Below, one piece after another: positions 24,001-36,186 of a stretch of 64,000 bases of DNA. Under the pieces are notes generated by a model. The model worked only from the letters and a program-made list of their open reading frames with translations, made no database searches and was not told the origin of the DNA. The first letter of the stretch is position 1; every line of letters starts with the position of its first letter. The DNA comes from Glycine soja (Eukaryota; Streptophyta; Magnoliopsida; Fabales; Fabaceae), in the NCBI RefSeq assembly GCF_004193775.1, contig NC_041003.1, positions 27,777,735-27,841,734 on the forward strand. The letters are read 5' to 3'. A program made the position numbers and the translations under genes.

Positions 24001-25416
24001 CTAGCACTTGATGCAGAGGCAGATAAGCTGGAATTGGTTGCCCCAGACCCAGTACTATTAAAGCGCCCAAATACCTCCTCCTCCTCGTTTCCATTTTCAT
24101 TAAGAGCACTTGCGGCACGATCATGTAAGACACGATGATGCTGCCATGCATCCGAAAAACACTTTGTGGTGCAATGGTAACTCTTGGAAACAGGTATTTT
24201 GGCCTTAACACAGCCTAGGCATTGCAGGGTGGCTTGCTCTGATGGATGTATGCTACAGACAGCAACTTTTTTATCATTCTGTACACGATACCTGCCAAAA
24301 ATGAGGACCAAAGGATAGAGTCAAACAATGTAAAAAGTCCAATTTCTAAATCAGATTAATTGAAAGTGTATAAAGGCAGCACACCGGGATCAAATTTATA
24401 TTTCATAGTCAATATAACAACCATGAACTAACAAAGATGTGCATGGTTCATGAGTGACAAATTATGAATCCAGAACATACAAATTAACCCAAAACCAAAA
24501 CAGGAGGAGGTGCTAAGATATAGAATTTGACCATGAATACACACACGCACTACAAGTACAACCTTTCACCCACAACATGCATGGGACAGTTACAAATAAT
24601 GCACTCATAAAGCTGAAGTTTATCCACTTGACCATTTCAATGCATTCAAATTAACCGTGACAGCATGTGAAACACAAAAAAACTATTTACATAACACACT
24701 TATAAAAATGGAGCAGCCTTCAATTATACAGTTTTTTGAACCAAAAAGCATATCCTAGCAACCAAAAGAATTTCAAAAACTATTTTCATACTGGTGTAGT
24801 CCTGCAACAAGTCAAACCATGTATCGCTACCAGTAATGTTAACAGCTAGTAACATGTTCTCCTCAACAAGTACAGACATTATATTATACTTGATATCTAA
24901 TTGAACACTTATGCACTTATGAAGGCAAATGCAGAAACAATGTATATCTTAAACTACCCTACAGATTATCCTAAATCATGAACTAAATGCAAAGCATATT
25001 CCCCATAAAATTTGCCGTGAAAATAGTAACAAGACTAGATATTACATATGCAAGCTAGATACAAGAATGCTTCCAGCTTTGCTTATTTTGAGGAAGTTGG
25101 TGTGCCACTGTGTCTGCCTCTATACACAAGCACACAAGATACCCCCAATATCTTGGATTCATAGTTGAGATGCAGCAAGCAAGATCAACGACATTTTGGA
25201 TACCAAGGAAATAGGAATCCAAGATGTCTCTATATTCTTTGTTATTTTATGAATATTTTTAGTTACTTTAAATTGCTGCACCAAACATGAAAATTGGATA
25301 ATCTCACATAACAGTATGAGGATGAGGATGATGATCTACCAAATTTCTCCTCCACAACAAAAATAGAAGTACAGACATAATTAAGTAAAATTCTATAGAA
25401 ATAATATAAATTTTAG

Positions 25417-25462
<46 letters not shown>

Positions 25463-27490
25463 CACTATTAATTAAATACATTTGAACTCAATTCCACATC
25501 TGGTAAAAAATATCAGTGGATGAGTTATCCCATAATTCAAAATTCAAAGCTTAGAGAGCAAATGTGATTTATTGATAACATTACATAACTTTTTGAAGGC
25601 TAATGTTAACATAGAGAAAACTCCATCTATGATCTCATAACCAGTCCTAAGCCAGGGTAAAGGAGGAGGGATTGTTAGGCACTCAGCAACCAATGTAAAA
25701 CTTGTCAAAACCACAAACATGGAACTCACAATTATTTAATGAGATTTTAAGATCTAGAAAAAAAAATGTTAGATGAGTGGAGGATGAGCACTTCGGTTCC
25801 AATGTATTTTTTACAAGAGAAATATTCAGAATTGTGTATATTACATAGGGAAAACTTATGTAGGCACTATGAAATTATGTAAAGGTGACCGGGCATATAT
25901 TCTAAGAGATGAGACTAATATTGCAAAGAATCAAATTGGATTAAAAGAGACTCGACTGTGTTTTTTGTTGACTTGGAAAAAAAACATATCATCGAGCGTT
26001 AGAGGAAAAAAATATGACTATAAATGAGGAAATAGTGTTGACACCGGTGAAGGAAAAGATGATTAAAAAGCAGCTACAGTGGTTTGGACACATGCAAAGA
26101 CCACTGGAGGAAATTATTATAAGGGATCTCAGCAATTAATGTTCCTTAAAATTTGATTTTTAACCGAACCTAATAACATCATGTAATTAAGGTGGTTTGG
26201 ACGTGTGCAAAGGCCATTGGAGGAAATTATTAAAAGGGATCTCACGGTAATTAATATTCCTGAAAATTTGATTTTTAACTGAACCTAATAACACCATGCA
26301 ATTCATGATTGTAATGGAAACATAAAGAAGGAGTAGACTAAATAAACAGGCCACATATCACCACCTAATCAATGCAATCCAGTATTTCTCATATCATCAC
26401 GATAACATTTTCAATTAGAAATCATGAAAATTCAAGATACAATGAAATCACAGGTCTAGGTCCACGCCACGACAACATTTTAATTAGAAAAAAGAAAAAA
26501 AAAGTGAAATAGAGGAGGCAACAATACAATGCACAGGTCCAGGTCCACATTCTATCACATCCAACACCTGAAAATGCAACCAACACAGGACAACCCTAGC
26601 CCCTAGGATATCATTCAATTAATTGGCAACACCATGTGTGGCATGAGGTTTCATCCTATTCTCAAAATCTTCTTTAACCTTTACACAAGATGACATACTA
26701 CAAAAATTTCAATCATTATAACAACCACAAAAAAAAATAACATAGGCAACCAAGGCTTTAAAAAACAGTTAGTGACCACGAATCCATGATGTCAAGGTTT
26801 TTGTTTTGGGCTCTAAGCTCATTTGTATGTAATTTTCCACAATGTCAAGAATCGCAATGTCAAGGTTTTTGGGCTCTCAATTACCACAGTTGTGGCTGCA
26901 TTTGTCTGCAATTTCATACAATGTCAAAGAATTGAACAAAATCGCGACTGCAGTTTAAAACCTAGACATTTTCTGACATGTTTTGCAATGTCAAGAATCA
27001 AACTAAATCAAGACTGCAATCAAAAACCTGAATTTCAAAACCTTGACTAACACCAAATACAAGAACTTCAAACTAATAATACAAGTTCAAATTCAAACTA
27101 AATAAAAAGAAACAAAACTCACACACTTCTCTTCAACTCGAAAAAAAAAAAACTAGCAAACTAATAATAACGTGAACAAGAAAAAACCGATACTGATAAT
27201 CAAAATCATCTTGCTAACCTAAATGTTCCTCTTTCATTGGCCGAAAGTCAAACACGGTTAATTCCCAAAGAATTGAAGAGAATAGAAAGAAAAGGGGGAA
27301 ACTAAAAGAAGCGAAGTGAGAAACTGACTCACCATTTGTAGCGCAGGAAATGACCGTCTAAGGGTGTGGTTTCGGGAACATCGTCGGTGGAGACGGTCTT
27401 GTCGGGGCGGCGGAGGAGCACGTAGGGCGTGAGCTCGCAGCCTACAATGGGAATTTCCGAGGGCAGGTGCACGCGCACCACGCTCAGCAT
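21059..27490 (-). CDS. CCR4: CCR4-type poly(A)-specific 3'-exonuclease (CCR4 homolog 1/2-like)
   Basis: Eleven exons read from the minus strand: 27490-27333, 24291-23547, 22921-22841, 22757-22674, 22598-22512, 22414-22328, 22000-21947, 21868-21777, 21684-21570, 21438-21294, 21207-21059. All junctions are GT-AG. The lengths sum to 1797 bp, 598 codons plus TGA, close to the Arabidopsis CCR4a/b length. The protein begins MLSVVRVHLPSEIPIVGCEL. A cysteine-rich MYND-like segment (CLGCVKAK to YHCTTKCFSDAWQHHR, about residues 75-105) replaces the leucine-rich repeats of yeast Ccr4. The C-terminal endonuclease/exonuclease/phosphatase fold shows LQEV (exon 2/3 junction), CGDFNS (exon 8) and EWSSDH (exon 11), which carry metal-binding and catalytic residues. 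It is expected to shorten mRNA poly(A) tails with CAF1 in the CCR4-NOT complex, in cytoplasm and P-bodies. No stop or frameshift was seen; it is the only intact host gene here. Confidence 0.95.
22208..22225. repeat. Poly-G run of 18 in CCR4 intron 6
   Basis: Eighteen G on the plus strand, poly-C in the pre-mRNA. The length of such a run is prone to sequencing error. Confidence 0.9.
23071..23110 (-). repeat. G-rich tract in CCR4 intron 2 (G-quadruplex potential)
   Basis: On the gene's sense strand this is 22 G followed by TGGGGGTGGGTGGGG. It satisfies the four-run G-quadruplex pattern in the pre-mRNA. Confidence 0.8.
23255..23455 (-). mobile_element. RTE-type LINE 3' fragment in CCR4 intron 2
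   Basis: The minus strand encodes broken pieces of the C-terminal tail of an RTE-clade reverse transcriptase: VGVALI, then in other frames KMVE and RRVNEME, then RGIPRKTI. Plant RTE LINEs end with such a VAPIVEKMVE...RWFGH...RRVDQME region. Frameshifts and stops are present. Confidence 0.55.
25419..25460. repeat. (AT)n microsatellite in CCR4 intron 1
   Basis: About 21 AT units within the 3-kb first intron. Confidence 0.95.
25990..26305 (+). mobile_element. LINE 3' fragment with ~120-bp tandem duplication in CCR4 intron 1
   Basis: The plus strand encodes MTINEEIVLTPVKEKM and QLQWFGHMQRPLEEII, the end of an RTE-type reverse transcriptase. The last part (about 26067-26186) is repeated at about 26187-26305 with roughly 90% identity by eye. 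Both copies contain GGAGGAAATTATTA and TTTGATTTTTAAC. Confidence 0.6.
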
Positions 27491-27700
27491 GCTTCACTCT
27501 TCTTCTTCTTCTTCTTCTTCTTCTTGAAAACAACAATCGTCACAGCAGCGCGGTAACCCTATTATCAATAAGGCGCGGCGGGGGAGATCCGTCATTTACT
27601 TGACCCGAATACCCGCCAGCCTTGCAATCGGATCTCGGGATTCGGATCGATTAAGATGGCTAGGGTTTTACTGCAGAGGAGGAAGAAGAACAAGTGCAGG
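27491..27700 (-). promoter_or_regulatory. CCR4 5' leader and proximal promoter
   Basis: The sense strand has a (GAA)9 tract at 27499-27525 in the presumed 5' UTR, just upstream of the ATG. The 27540-27600 stretch is GC-rich, unlike its AT-rich surroundings. A telo-box AAACCCTAG is at 27660-27668; such boxes are frequent in promoters of plant housekeeping genes. No TATA box was chosen. Confidence 0.5.
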
Positions 27701-28611
27701 TAATCGTGCTTTCTTTCTTTCTTTCTTTTAGAGTTTGTTTGGGTTTTCTTTTCTTCTTCTTTCTTCTGTTCTGTTTTTCTATTCGAGAGGGATGATGAGA
27801 GAGAAAGAGAGTCTTTGTTAATGGTGGAAGGACCTTAGTTATACTTATACGATTTGATAATACGACGACGTGCTGCGTAATCATATTAGTATTATTGTGG
27901 TTTTGGTTTGTTTGTCACACCTTTCGCTCTGGCTGCCCTGCCCTCCTTTCGTGGGCGCCTTCTTTCGAAGATCAGACACAGATATTTTTTATTTTTATTT
28001 TAGGGTAAATTATTATTATTATTATTATTGGATGTTCTGGTGGGTACGGTGCACTGTGGACTATTCCAAAAAATGGTTAAAATTGCATCAACAAGGGTTT
28101 CGTCAACTAGCATAATTATTAAAATTGTACCTATTCGACTGTCATTAGTTAAGGTATAGGATCGAAAATAAAAGCGACTCAATTTGATCTCAATTGACTT
28201 GATTGGGTTTAGTGAAATCCAGGGATTCATACCAAGTTGGCCCGATCTGATCCGATGGAGAAGTTTTTTATTCTTTTTTCAAGTTCATAAAACATGTTAA
28301 ATTGTTAATAGATGATTATTGAATGACATCTAATATGCTCATATAATTTTTTTAATCTTGATAGCAATTCATAACATGGTGTAATATTTATGTGTTTTAT
28401 ATCTTCACCAGACTTATCTATGATCATTCGATAACTTTTGTATTTATTCATGAAAAAATAAGAGTTTTCTTAGTTATTTAATGATAATACTCACAAAATA
28501 ATTTATAGTAATAAATGATTATGTAATATTTATAGTTTGATCATGACAATAAATTTAATTTTGAAATATAAAAATATGAATTAATCATATTTATTAGGTA
28601 TATTATATATA

Positions 28612-28661
<50 letters not shown>

Positions 28662-30102
28662 GGTCAATAAGTGACCCATCAATTGGATCTCTGACCCACT
28701 AACTTAGTGTCTTGATCGGATCGATTAACATAACACTGTGCCACAATGTATGACCAAAAAATTATTAATGAAAAATATAAACATTGAATAAGCCAAAAAT
28801 ATGAATAAATAAATAATAAAGATTATATACAATCAGTTTGTAAAGAAATTTAATACTACTATTAGGAGTGCAAGTAAAATTTTCTAAGTATGAAAACTTA
28901 GAATTTTTTTATTGAAGTTGAAATAATTTTAAAAACATTATAAAGAAGTTATGCTTGATTGTTGATTGAAAAGGGGTTCAAGTTTGATGTTAAGTTTGAC
29001 AAAGCAATCAAAATAATATTACTTTGAAAACCAAGTCACGTTTTCATAAAAGTTGTTAAAATTGCTAAGTGTTATACAAAGTCAAGTTATGAAGACAAGT
29101 TATTGAAATTGTATGCTCCTCTAAGATGTGAACAAAGATTTAACCAAGACATGTACTTTTTGATCAAGTGCACAAACAGAATTATTAAAAGTTTTTCAAC
29201 TAGAAGTGCGATGACACATGTGTCAGCATCTTTAGATAGATTATTCAAATAAGTTGTACACTTGTATATATCTGACAAATCGACCATTGAGTCGAATTAG
29301 GTTATAAATAGAAACAATGATAGTCATTTTCCTTTGGTTACGGAGATCGCACAAACTCCATTACACAACACGACGCACAAGGAAATGACTATCGATTATT
29401 AGGAAAAAGTATATGTTCGAACCCATATTTTAATGTAGTTTATAATTTCTTCTATTTTATTTCAGTGATCAATTTAGTTTTATGCAAGCATTTTCTTTAA
29501 CATTTCTTCTTCATACTCTTGACTTTTTCCAATCATCATTTCTTCTCTAAACTCAAACTCATTTATTTGATGTCCTTTACATTATGCAATTTTATCTAAT
29601 TTTGTATTTTAATTCAATTTCCTTATTTAAAGCACTTTACATTACAATTCTTGCCTTTTTCTTTACATTTAAACTTCAGTTTTTAGTCTTTTTGCATATT
29701 CACACTTACTTTAAAATGTATTTTCTATTTAAACTACAATCTTATTGGAAATTTCTTTTACATTTATACTCGAAGAGAGTATAATTCAATTGGAAACATA
29801 ATTATGTATTGATATATGAATATGTCATTTTATACAAATGATTAATTAATTATCAAAATGGTTACTTTTGAATGTGATATAATAACATATGATTATCTTA
29901 AAATCTTATGTATACTTGATTGATCTCATGATTCTTTTAATTGAAAGTTATACCAACTGTTAGTTTAAATAAAAGAACTTACAATTATGATTTAGTCACA
30001 CTAAATAAAATAAGTTATTTGTGTTTGATGAGAATCAAGTGAGGATACATGATAAATTTTCACCATAAAAGGTTTTTACTAATTTTGTACGAAATAGAGA
30101 AA

Positions 30103-30152
<50 letters not shown>

Positions 30153-30519
30153 CTTTTATTCTTTAACGCATTACCTCAAGGATCATACAGGAAGAAAGTT
30201 AAAATTTCACTAGTACTTTTATAACTAAATAAAAATGAGGAGTTTTAAATTAACTAAAATAAAGTTTTTCGCTTATAACGCGAGACAATGTCTTCTAGTG
30301 GCTATAGGGTTGTTACACCAATCAAATAATATAATAGTAGGATCTTAGTAAGGGTCTTCTTGTGGCTTATTTCTAATACTTGAGTTTTAGGGTATTAAAT
30401 AATTGATAGAGGAGTTTAGGAATCTTAGTGTGATTATACACGATCATAATATGGGCTTCCATAAGATAGTAATTTCTTGTGAGTTGACAAAGCATATTAG
30501 AAAAGCTTAGAAGGTATAT
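27701..30519. other. AT-rich intergenic DNA with (AT)n tracts
   Basis: No supported gene. (AT)n tracts lie at about 28615-28659 and 30107-30150, and a TTTC run at 27709-27732. An imperfect inverted repeat is at 29319-29334/29379-29393. TATAAATAG at 29304-29312 precedes it. Confidence 0.5.
29319..29393. repeat. Imperfect 15/16-bp inverted repeat
   Basis: GATAGTCATTTTCCTT (29319-29334) pairs with AAGGAAATGACTATC (29379-29393), with one unpaired T and a 44-nt loop. It may be a foldback or LTR leader structure. The element is not identified. Confidence 0.45.
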
Positions 30520-31041
30520 GTAACACGCTAAGGGTATTATTGTAATTACACTTACGATTCTAAATATGAAAATTAAAAATATTTATACAATAATCTCATG
30601 CAAAAGCTAACATATAAACATTACAACTTGATTTTCATATATAATATAAATACAAATTATTTTTCGTAACATTCACACCATACAACATATAATAAAATAC
30701 ACAAAAATATAAAATAATTAAGTTGCATCTTCTACGACGAGACTCCATGCTCCAACAACACCCGCCATCACCTTGTTCTTGAAAAGGAGAAAACTTAAAG
30801 AGGTGAGACATAATGTTTCAGTGAGTGCTTTAGGAACTCTGGGTTAGACTACTTTACTAGAACAACCTAATCATTTGTCTCTCATGGCTTTACTCTCACT
30901 AGACCTCTATCAAACCTTATCATTTCTATAACGCCTCAATTTTCTTTTTTTGAAATATAGTTTTAAAATCGTTTAAATATTAAATATTACAGAATATGCG
31001 TCACTAAATTTTAGTTTTATTTCTAAGTTGACAAAATATCT

Positions 31042-31087
<46 letters not shown>

Positions 31088-33389
31088 GTATGTATACATT
31101 TGTTTTGGGAAAAGAAGAAACACATATACATATATATTCATTGCATTTGATTAAAACGTGTAATCTAATTAAATGCTCATGAATAAAAGGTATTGTCAAA
31201 ATGCGTAAAAAAACAAACATTTTGAAAGTTATTGCCATTTTTCTTTTGTCTTTATGCAACACTTTAATAAAGTCCATATTATAAAGAAATAATTTACACA
31301 AAAATTAAATGACGAAAAGAATTGGAAGGAATAATAAACATTCATATTGAGTCTTAGTGGCCCTTAATGTTTAAGTATAAGTGTACCTGAATCATTATAA
31401 CCGTAACAAGAAATAAATATATGTCGCCTCCCTCAAAACATCACATAGTATCACCAAAAGGTTTTATACATCAAAATATTACGACACCGAGTATAAAAAT
31501 CCTCCCACCCCAAATATACACCAAAAAGGGAAAATCATCCTATACTTAGAGCAATCACTACCCAAGACCCACAACTACCTAGGGCGAAGTCATATCTTTG
31601 AATGGGTTACTTTTGTCTCTCGAGAAATCGCATTCCTCATCGGATGAAAACATCTCTCCCTCAAGTATCTCTTCACCGATAACATTCTAATAGAAGATGA
31701 TCTTGAACGGCATGAGATCCTCATCATCACTGAAATCTCCCACATCCTCATGAACTTCAACGGCCATGTTCTAGCTGAAGGTAGATCTAGTAGGTTTCTC
31801 ATTAACATTATGCCCAAAGAACTGCTGCAAGAATCGCAATGGGGTGTTCGGTTATGCAAGTCTAAAGTAAGCGTAGTAGGAAATGATATAGGTAATGTGC
31901 ATGGAGGTGAGCCTCTTCCTCTATCGTGTAGCTATAACGGTAGCTACTAATCCATGTCAGCATCCTCTGTTAATGCTCCATGACCTCCCCCTAAAATTGG
32001 TGGTTGCAAGGGTGAGTCCTTCGCTCCTTGAACACCATAAACAATAGGCAATAGTAAAACAAAATTAAAACATAAAATCTACATAACCACTACGTGTGGT
32101 TATCTAAACAAACAAAACTCTCACATCCTAAGTGCGTAACTATCACACTTAATTCACCATTGGGCCCAATCATTACCACTAATTCCCCCAAGTCTTGATG
32201 GTCTTACAAAATCATATGGATGACAATCAGAAGCGATCTTTATATATGAATACATCGTACATCGACCCTTCATCTCCCAACTCAAAAAGCATATTCTCGA
32301 AGCCCGTCAGGAGTAGCAAAGTGAGGCTTATGAGTTACCCGCACTAAATGAGTGCACCAAATGTCGGATAGTCACCACTCGCTAATTCCCCTAGGTTTTT
32401 TGTGTAATGACCTGCCTCGTCGCTACGATATCACTACTTTAAAACACTACATTTCAATTTTAAGTGAAAATTCTGTTAATTTGATTATGAAAACGGTGGT
32501 AAATTTTTGCACATCCAACAAATGACGCACAAATATGTAAATATATATGTATATAAATAAAACCACTATACATCATTCATATGTCAAGGTATAATTCAGT
32601 TATTAAATGTATTTAAACTTGGACTTTACATGCCCAATAAAAAAAATAAGGAACCAACTAAGGAAGAGTTGACAACAAAACACAACTGTCTCCCAAAATA
32701 AACTTCAACATTATCACGTCAGCTTGACGACTCCAACAAAAGACTTCCCTCCAAGACACCTACTGCTTCTCATTTGCTCTCACGAACGAAAGTTTGAGAT
32801 CATCACAAGCACCAACCACACAGTACAAAATTAGAAGGAAAATAATAACAATAACCATAATCATTCTCAATAATCCATCAGTTCAACATACACTTAACAA
32901 ACTAGTCATCAACTTTTCAACAATTCTAATCAATTGCGCTAAAAAATGATGCATGCATCTAACTCAACGCTAAAATGTAATGTGGTGTCATTCAACAAGA
33001 AATAGCCTAAGTGTGTCCTCATGACACTCTCACTTAGGAAAACTAGGTAGCAACTGTCGAGGTCACTTTGTCGTGCACATACAACTCCCCCCATGTTGAT
33101 CAGCATGAGTCTCTAAGGAGTTCCAAACTGAATGATATGCCCCAAGTACAAGGATTTTTAATTATGAAAAACCATGGGTACTTACTGACAAAGTTTATAC
33201 TATTTCCACACAATCATGCAGTATTAAACATGGGCACCATCAATGCACTGGCCTTGAATAGTTAAAAAAATTTAAATGATCCATTTCCCTCTCCAAGGAC
33301 ATTTATAATTTTTGAACCAAATCCCCTTCCCTTTCCATGGATACTTAGACAGGTCACTACACCTCCTATGTACATACAAAACATGCATT
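30520..33389. repeat. Unclassified repeat-like region
   Basis: Style and motifs (for example ATAACGCCTCAATTTTC at 30929, microsatellite runs at 31043-31096) suggest decayed retroelement sequence. No domain could be read on either strand. The 60-90 codon frames here have low complexity or no family resemblance. Confidence 0.35.
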
Positions 33390-33616
33390 CATCTTAATGA
33401 CATCAACATCATTTCATCTCAACGTCATCATCAACATCAACATCATCTCATCTCAATGTCATTATCAGCATCAACAATCATCTCATCTCAATATCATCAT
33501 CAACATCAACAATCATCTCATCTAAATATCATCATCATCAACAATCGTCTCATCTCAATACCATCATCATTATAAGCAATCACATTCAATATCATCATCA
33601 ACATCAATAATCATCT
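33390..33616. repeat. ATC-rich minisatellite (left part)
   Basis: Units around TCATCTCATCTCAATATCAT followed by CATCAACATCAACAA repeat about five times with variable length (roughly 35-45 bp). The array resumes at 36867 after the copia insertion. Confidence 0.85.
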
Positions 33617-34303
33617 TGTTGGACCAGCGGCCTCAATAACTTAAGAGGGATAGGCTTAAAATGCAAAAGAAGAATCAATCAATATAATAATGTTCTTTAA
33701 ACATACAAGACAAAATTGATTGCAACAAAATAAATGAGATAAGGGAAGAGAGAATGCAAACACAGTTTTATACTGGTTCGGCAAAGTCCGTGCCTACGTC
33801 CAGTACTCAAGTAACCTACTTGAGATTTTTCACTCCCTTTGTAAAAATCCGTTTACAAAGTCTGAACCACACAGGGACAACCCATCCCTTGTGTTCAGGA
33901 ATCCTTACAACTTAAGAGACCCTCAATCCCTTAATCAATCTCTTTGAATGAGAAGAAAGAAAGAAGAATTCTCTCTTGAAGAGAAGGATATTACAATTGA
34001 AGTCCATGGAGAAACTCTTAATGGATTTGCAAGCATTTGCCCAAGAGTTTCTTTTGAGAGAGCATTTGGTAATGAAGTTATCTTGAAATATCTCTCTCAT
34101 ATATTTTGTGTCCAAGTCACCTATTTATAGGCCTTTGATGACCATTCAAAAATCTCTTGAACATATGTGACCCTCAGGAGTTATTTTCTGAAGAGTTGTG
34201 ACTCTTGGGAGTTATTTTCTGAATTTTTGAATTCTTGACTTGGATCAAACTTGAAAAGCACTTATCTTTGGCATCATCAAAATAATGTATACATATATTC
34301 ACA
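33617..34303 (-). repeat. Left LTR (3' LTR in element sense), short form
   Basis: 687 bp, TGTTGGACC...ATATTCACA. TATA-type box CTATAAATAG (34121-34130, minus). A stem-loop with arms AGGGA/TCCCT (33873-33889) lies in the presumed leader. Confidence 0.9.
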
Positions 34304-34317
34304 TTCTCCCCCTTTTT
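34304..34317 (-). other. Polypurine tract
   Basis: Minus-strand AAAAAGGGGGAGAA directly abuts the 3' LTR start TGTGAAT, as expected for plus-strand priming. Confidence 0.85.
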
Positions 34318-34739
34318 GATGATGACAATCAAGTGATTTCTTTTCGACATCATCAAAACAATGCATGATCCACATTCTCTCCCTTTTTGATGATGACACT
34401 CATTATCCAAGGCTTGATCTTTTTGACATCATCAAAATCTTCATGATTTACATTCTCCCCCTTTTTGATGATGACAACCACCTGTAGGTTAGGAGCAACA
34501 ACAACAAAAAAATATCCATTTGTATATAGTTTTACTCCCCCTTTGTTTTGCAATGATTGCTTATATGAGACAGTTGGAGATTTCATATATAAAAAGTTGT
34601 CTCATAAAGATTTCATATATCTTTTATTTATCTCTCCCCCCCCCTTTGTCAACATCAAAAACAAATTATGAATAGAGAGGAGAAAAATGTTACCACTTGT
34701 TGCAATGTATGATAATCAAGTGATTCCAAAAGGCATTAA

Positions 34740-35460
34740 AATAATCATTCAATATTAATCAAGCAAAAACAAGTACAATAACACATCAATCAAACACAAT
34801 CAAATACAATCAATCATCAAACATTTCAAATCAAATTAACTAAATTAATAATCAACTAACTATGCACAATAATTTCTATTCAAAAAAAATATTCAAATTT
34901 CAAATTCCAACTTCCAACTTTCAACTTTCAACTTCCAATAACTTCCACTTCCAACTTCCAACTTCCAAATTTTAATTTCAAATTTCAAATTTAACTTTTC
35001 AATTTTCAATTTTCAAATTTCAAATTCAAAATTTCCTTTTCTAAATTTGATATAGTTTTCTTAAAATATGAAACTAATTTGAAAAGTTTAATAGATTCTT
35101 TAAAGACAATCAAAAACTTAATCAGGAACAATCATCAAATACAATCAAACACAATCAATCAAACACACAATAAAAAACAATCAACAAAACACAATAAAAA
35201 AACAATTATCAAAGACAATCATCAAATAGAATCAAACACAATCAATCAAAAACTCAATCACAAACAATCATAAAAAATTATCATTCAAATATAAAATATA
35301 ATCAATCAATCAAGCAAAAACAAACACATCAATCAAAAAACACAATCAATCAATCATCAAACATAATCAATCAAATTTAATCACAATCATCAAGAACAAT
35401 CTAAACTCAAGTAGAAAATAAACATCAAAAGTAATCAATCAAAGACAAGTGACTTGTTGG
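34740..35460. repeat. Low-complexity interior of the copia element
   Basis: CAACTTCCAACTTC-type runs (34905-34970) are followed by AATCAATCAAACACAATC-type runs (35100-35460). The region occupies the place where pol would be. The homologous stretch at 58500-59160 has longer CTTCCAA runs. Confidence 0.85.
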
Positions 35461-35587
35461 TATCATTTGATATCACTTGTTAGACTTGTTGATCAAATGA
35501 CCTTTGTTGTCTCCATAAATCACATATTCACTTTTCTTGGGGAGAAATGTGGCCTTTGTTTGTTGTCTTCATAAATCACATATCCAC

Positions 35588-36133
35588 TTATCTTGGTGAG
35601 AAATATGAATAAACTTTGATGCATGCCATGTGTTTGGAGAAATTGCTATCAACGTATCGACTTTGCTCTTCTCCGTTTTCATAGTCTTTCGTCATGATAC
35701 CCAGACTTATGATTTTATTCTCTGAATCACTTGAAGAATTTATGACATTATCTTCCCAAGGGATGTATCCTTTATTTTCTTTCTTCTCTTTGAAATTCCT
35801 CTTGTCAGATTTTTCATTCTTCTTTTGAAGATAGGACAATTGAATCTCATGTGCCTAGATTGATTGCATTCAGCATTTTGGGGCTAAGGATGAATCTTCT
35901 TCTTTCTTCTTTCATCATCATTCCATTCTTCTCTAGTTTTTTTTATATAGTTGCATTTCTCTCTACCATTGTAGGAATAAAGAATCAAATTCAATGGCTT
36001 CCCATATCTTTAAATTTATGGCTTCTATAAAGATCTGTATTCGGGTTTTCCAATAATGATAACCCTCACCATTGAACATCAGAGGCCTATTAATAGAATT
36101 TCCCTCAGGAAATGGAAAGTTAGATGAGACCAT
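35588..36133 (-). pseudogene. Copia gag remnant
   Basis: Starts MVSSNFPFPEGNSINRPLMF at 36133 and continues with GYHYWKTRIQIFIEAINL, the usual N-terminus of SIRE-type Gag (DUF4219/UBN2-like). Stops and frameshifts follow. A degraded knuckle-like stretch (AECNQSRHMRFNC) lies near 35850 and a Lys/Glu-rich tail ends at 35588. Confidence 0.75.
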
Positions 36134-36169
36134 ATTTATTCTTGAAGTTTTAAAACTTTATACAAGAAT

Positions 36170-36184
36170 CCTGCTCTGATACCA
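36170..36184 (-). other. Primer binding site, initiator tRNA-Met type
   Basis: TGGTATCAGAGCAGG begins 2 nt after the 5' LTR (36187). Standard for Ty1/copia elements. Confidence 0.9.
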
Positions 36185-36186
36185 CT

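Noticed and set aside
23644..24211. Four overlapping frames in CCR4 exon 2
   Set aside because: Out-of-frame or antisense readings of the exon; the exon frame continues correctly across both splice sites.
27258..27536. Arg-rich 92-codon frame over CCR4 exon 1
   Set aside because: Created by reading the (GAA)n leader and exon 1 in another frame.
27655..27700. Short plus-strand start MARVLLQRRKKN followed by a GT
   Set aside because: Could suggest a divergent gene, but no continuing exon was found and the stretch overlaps the CCR4 promoter region.
31041..31301. 86-codon frame ending in Tyr-Ile repeats
   Set aside because: Translation of a TA/TATG microsatellite.
31590..31950. Overlapping 66-89 codon frames on both strands
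   Set aside because: No domain recognised; surrounding sequence looks like decayed repeat.
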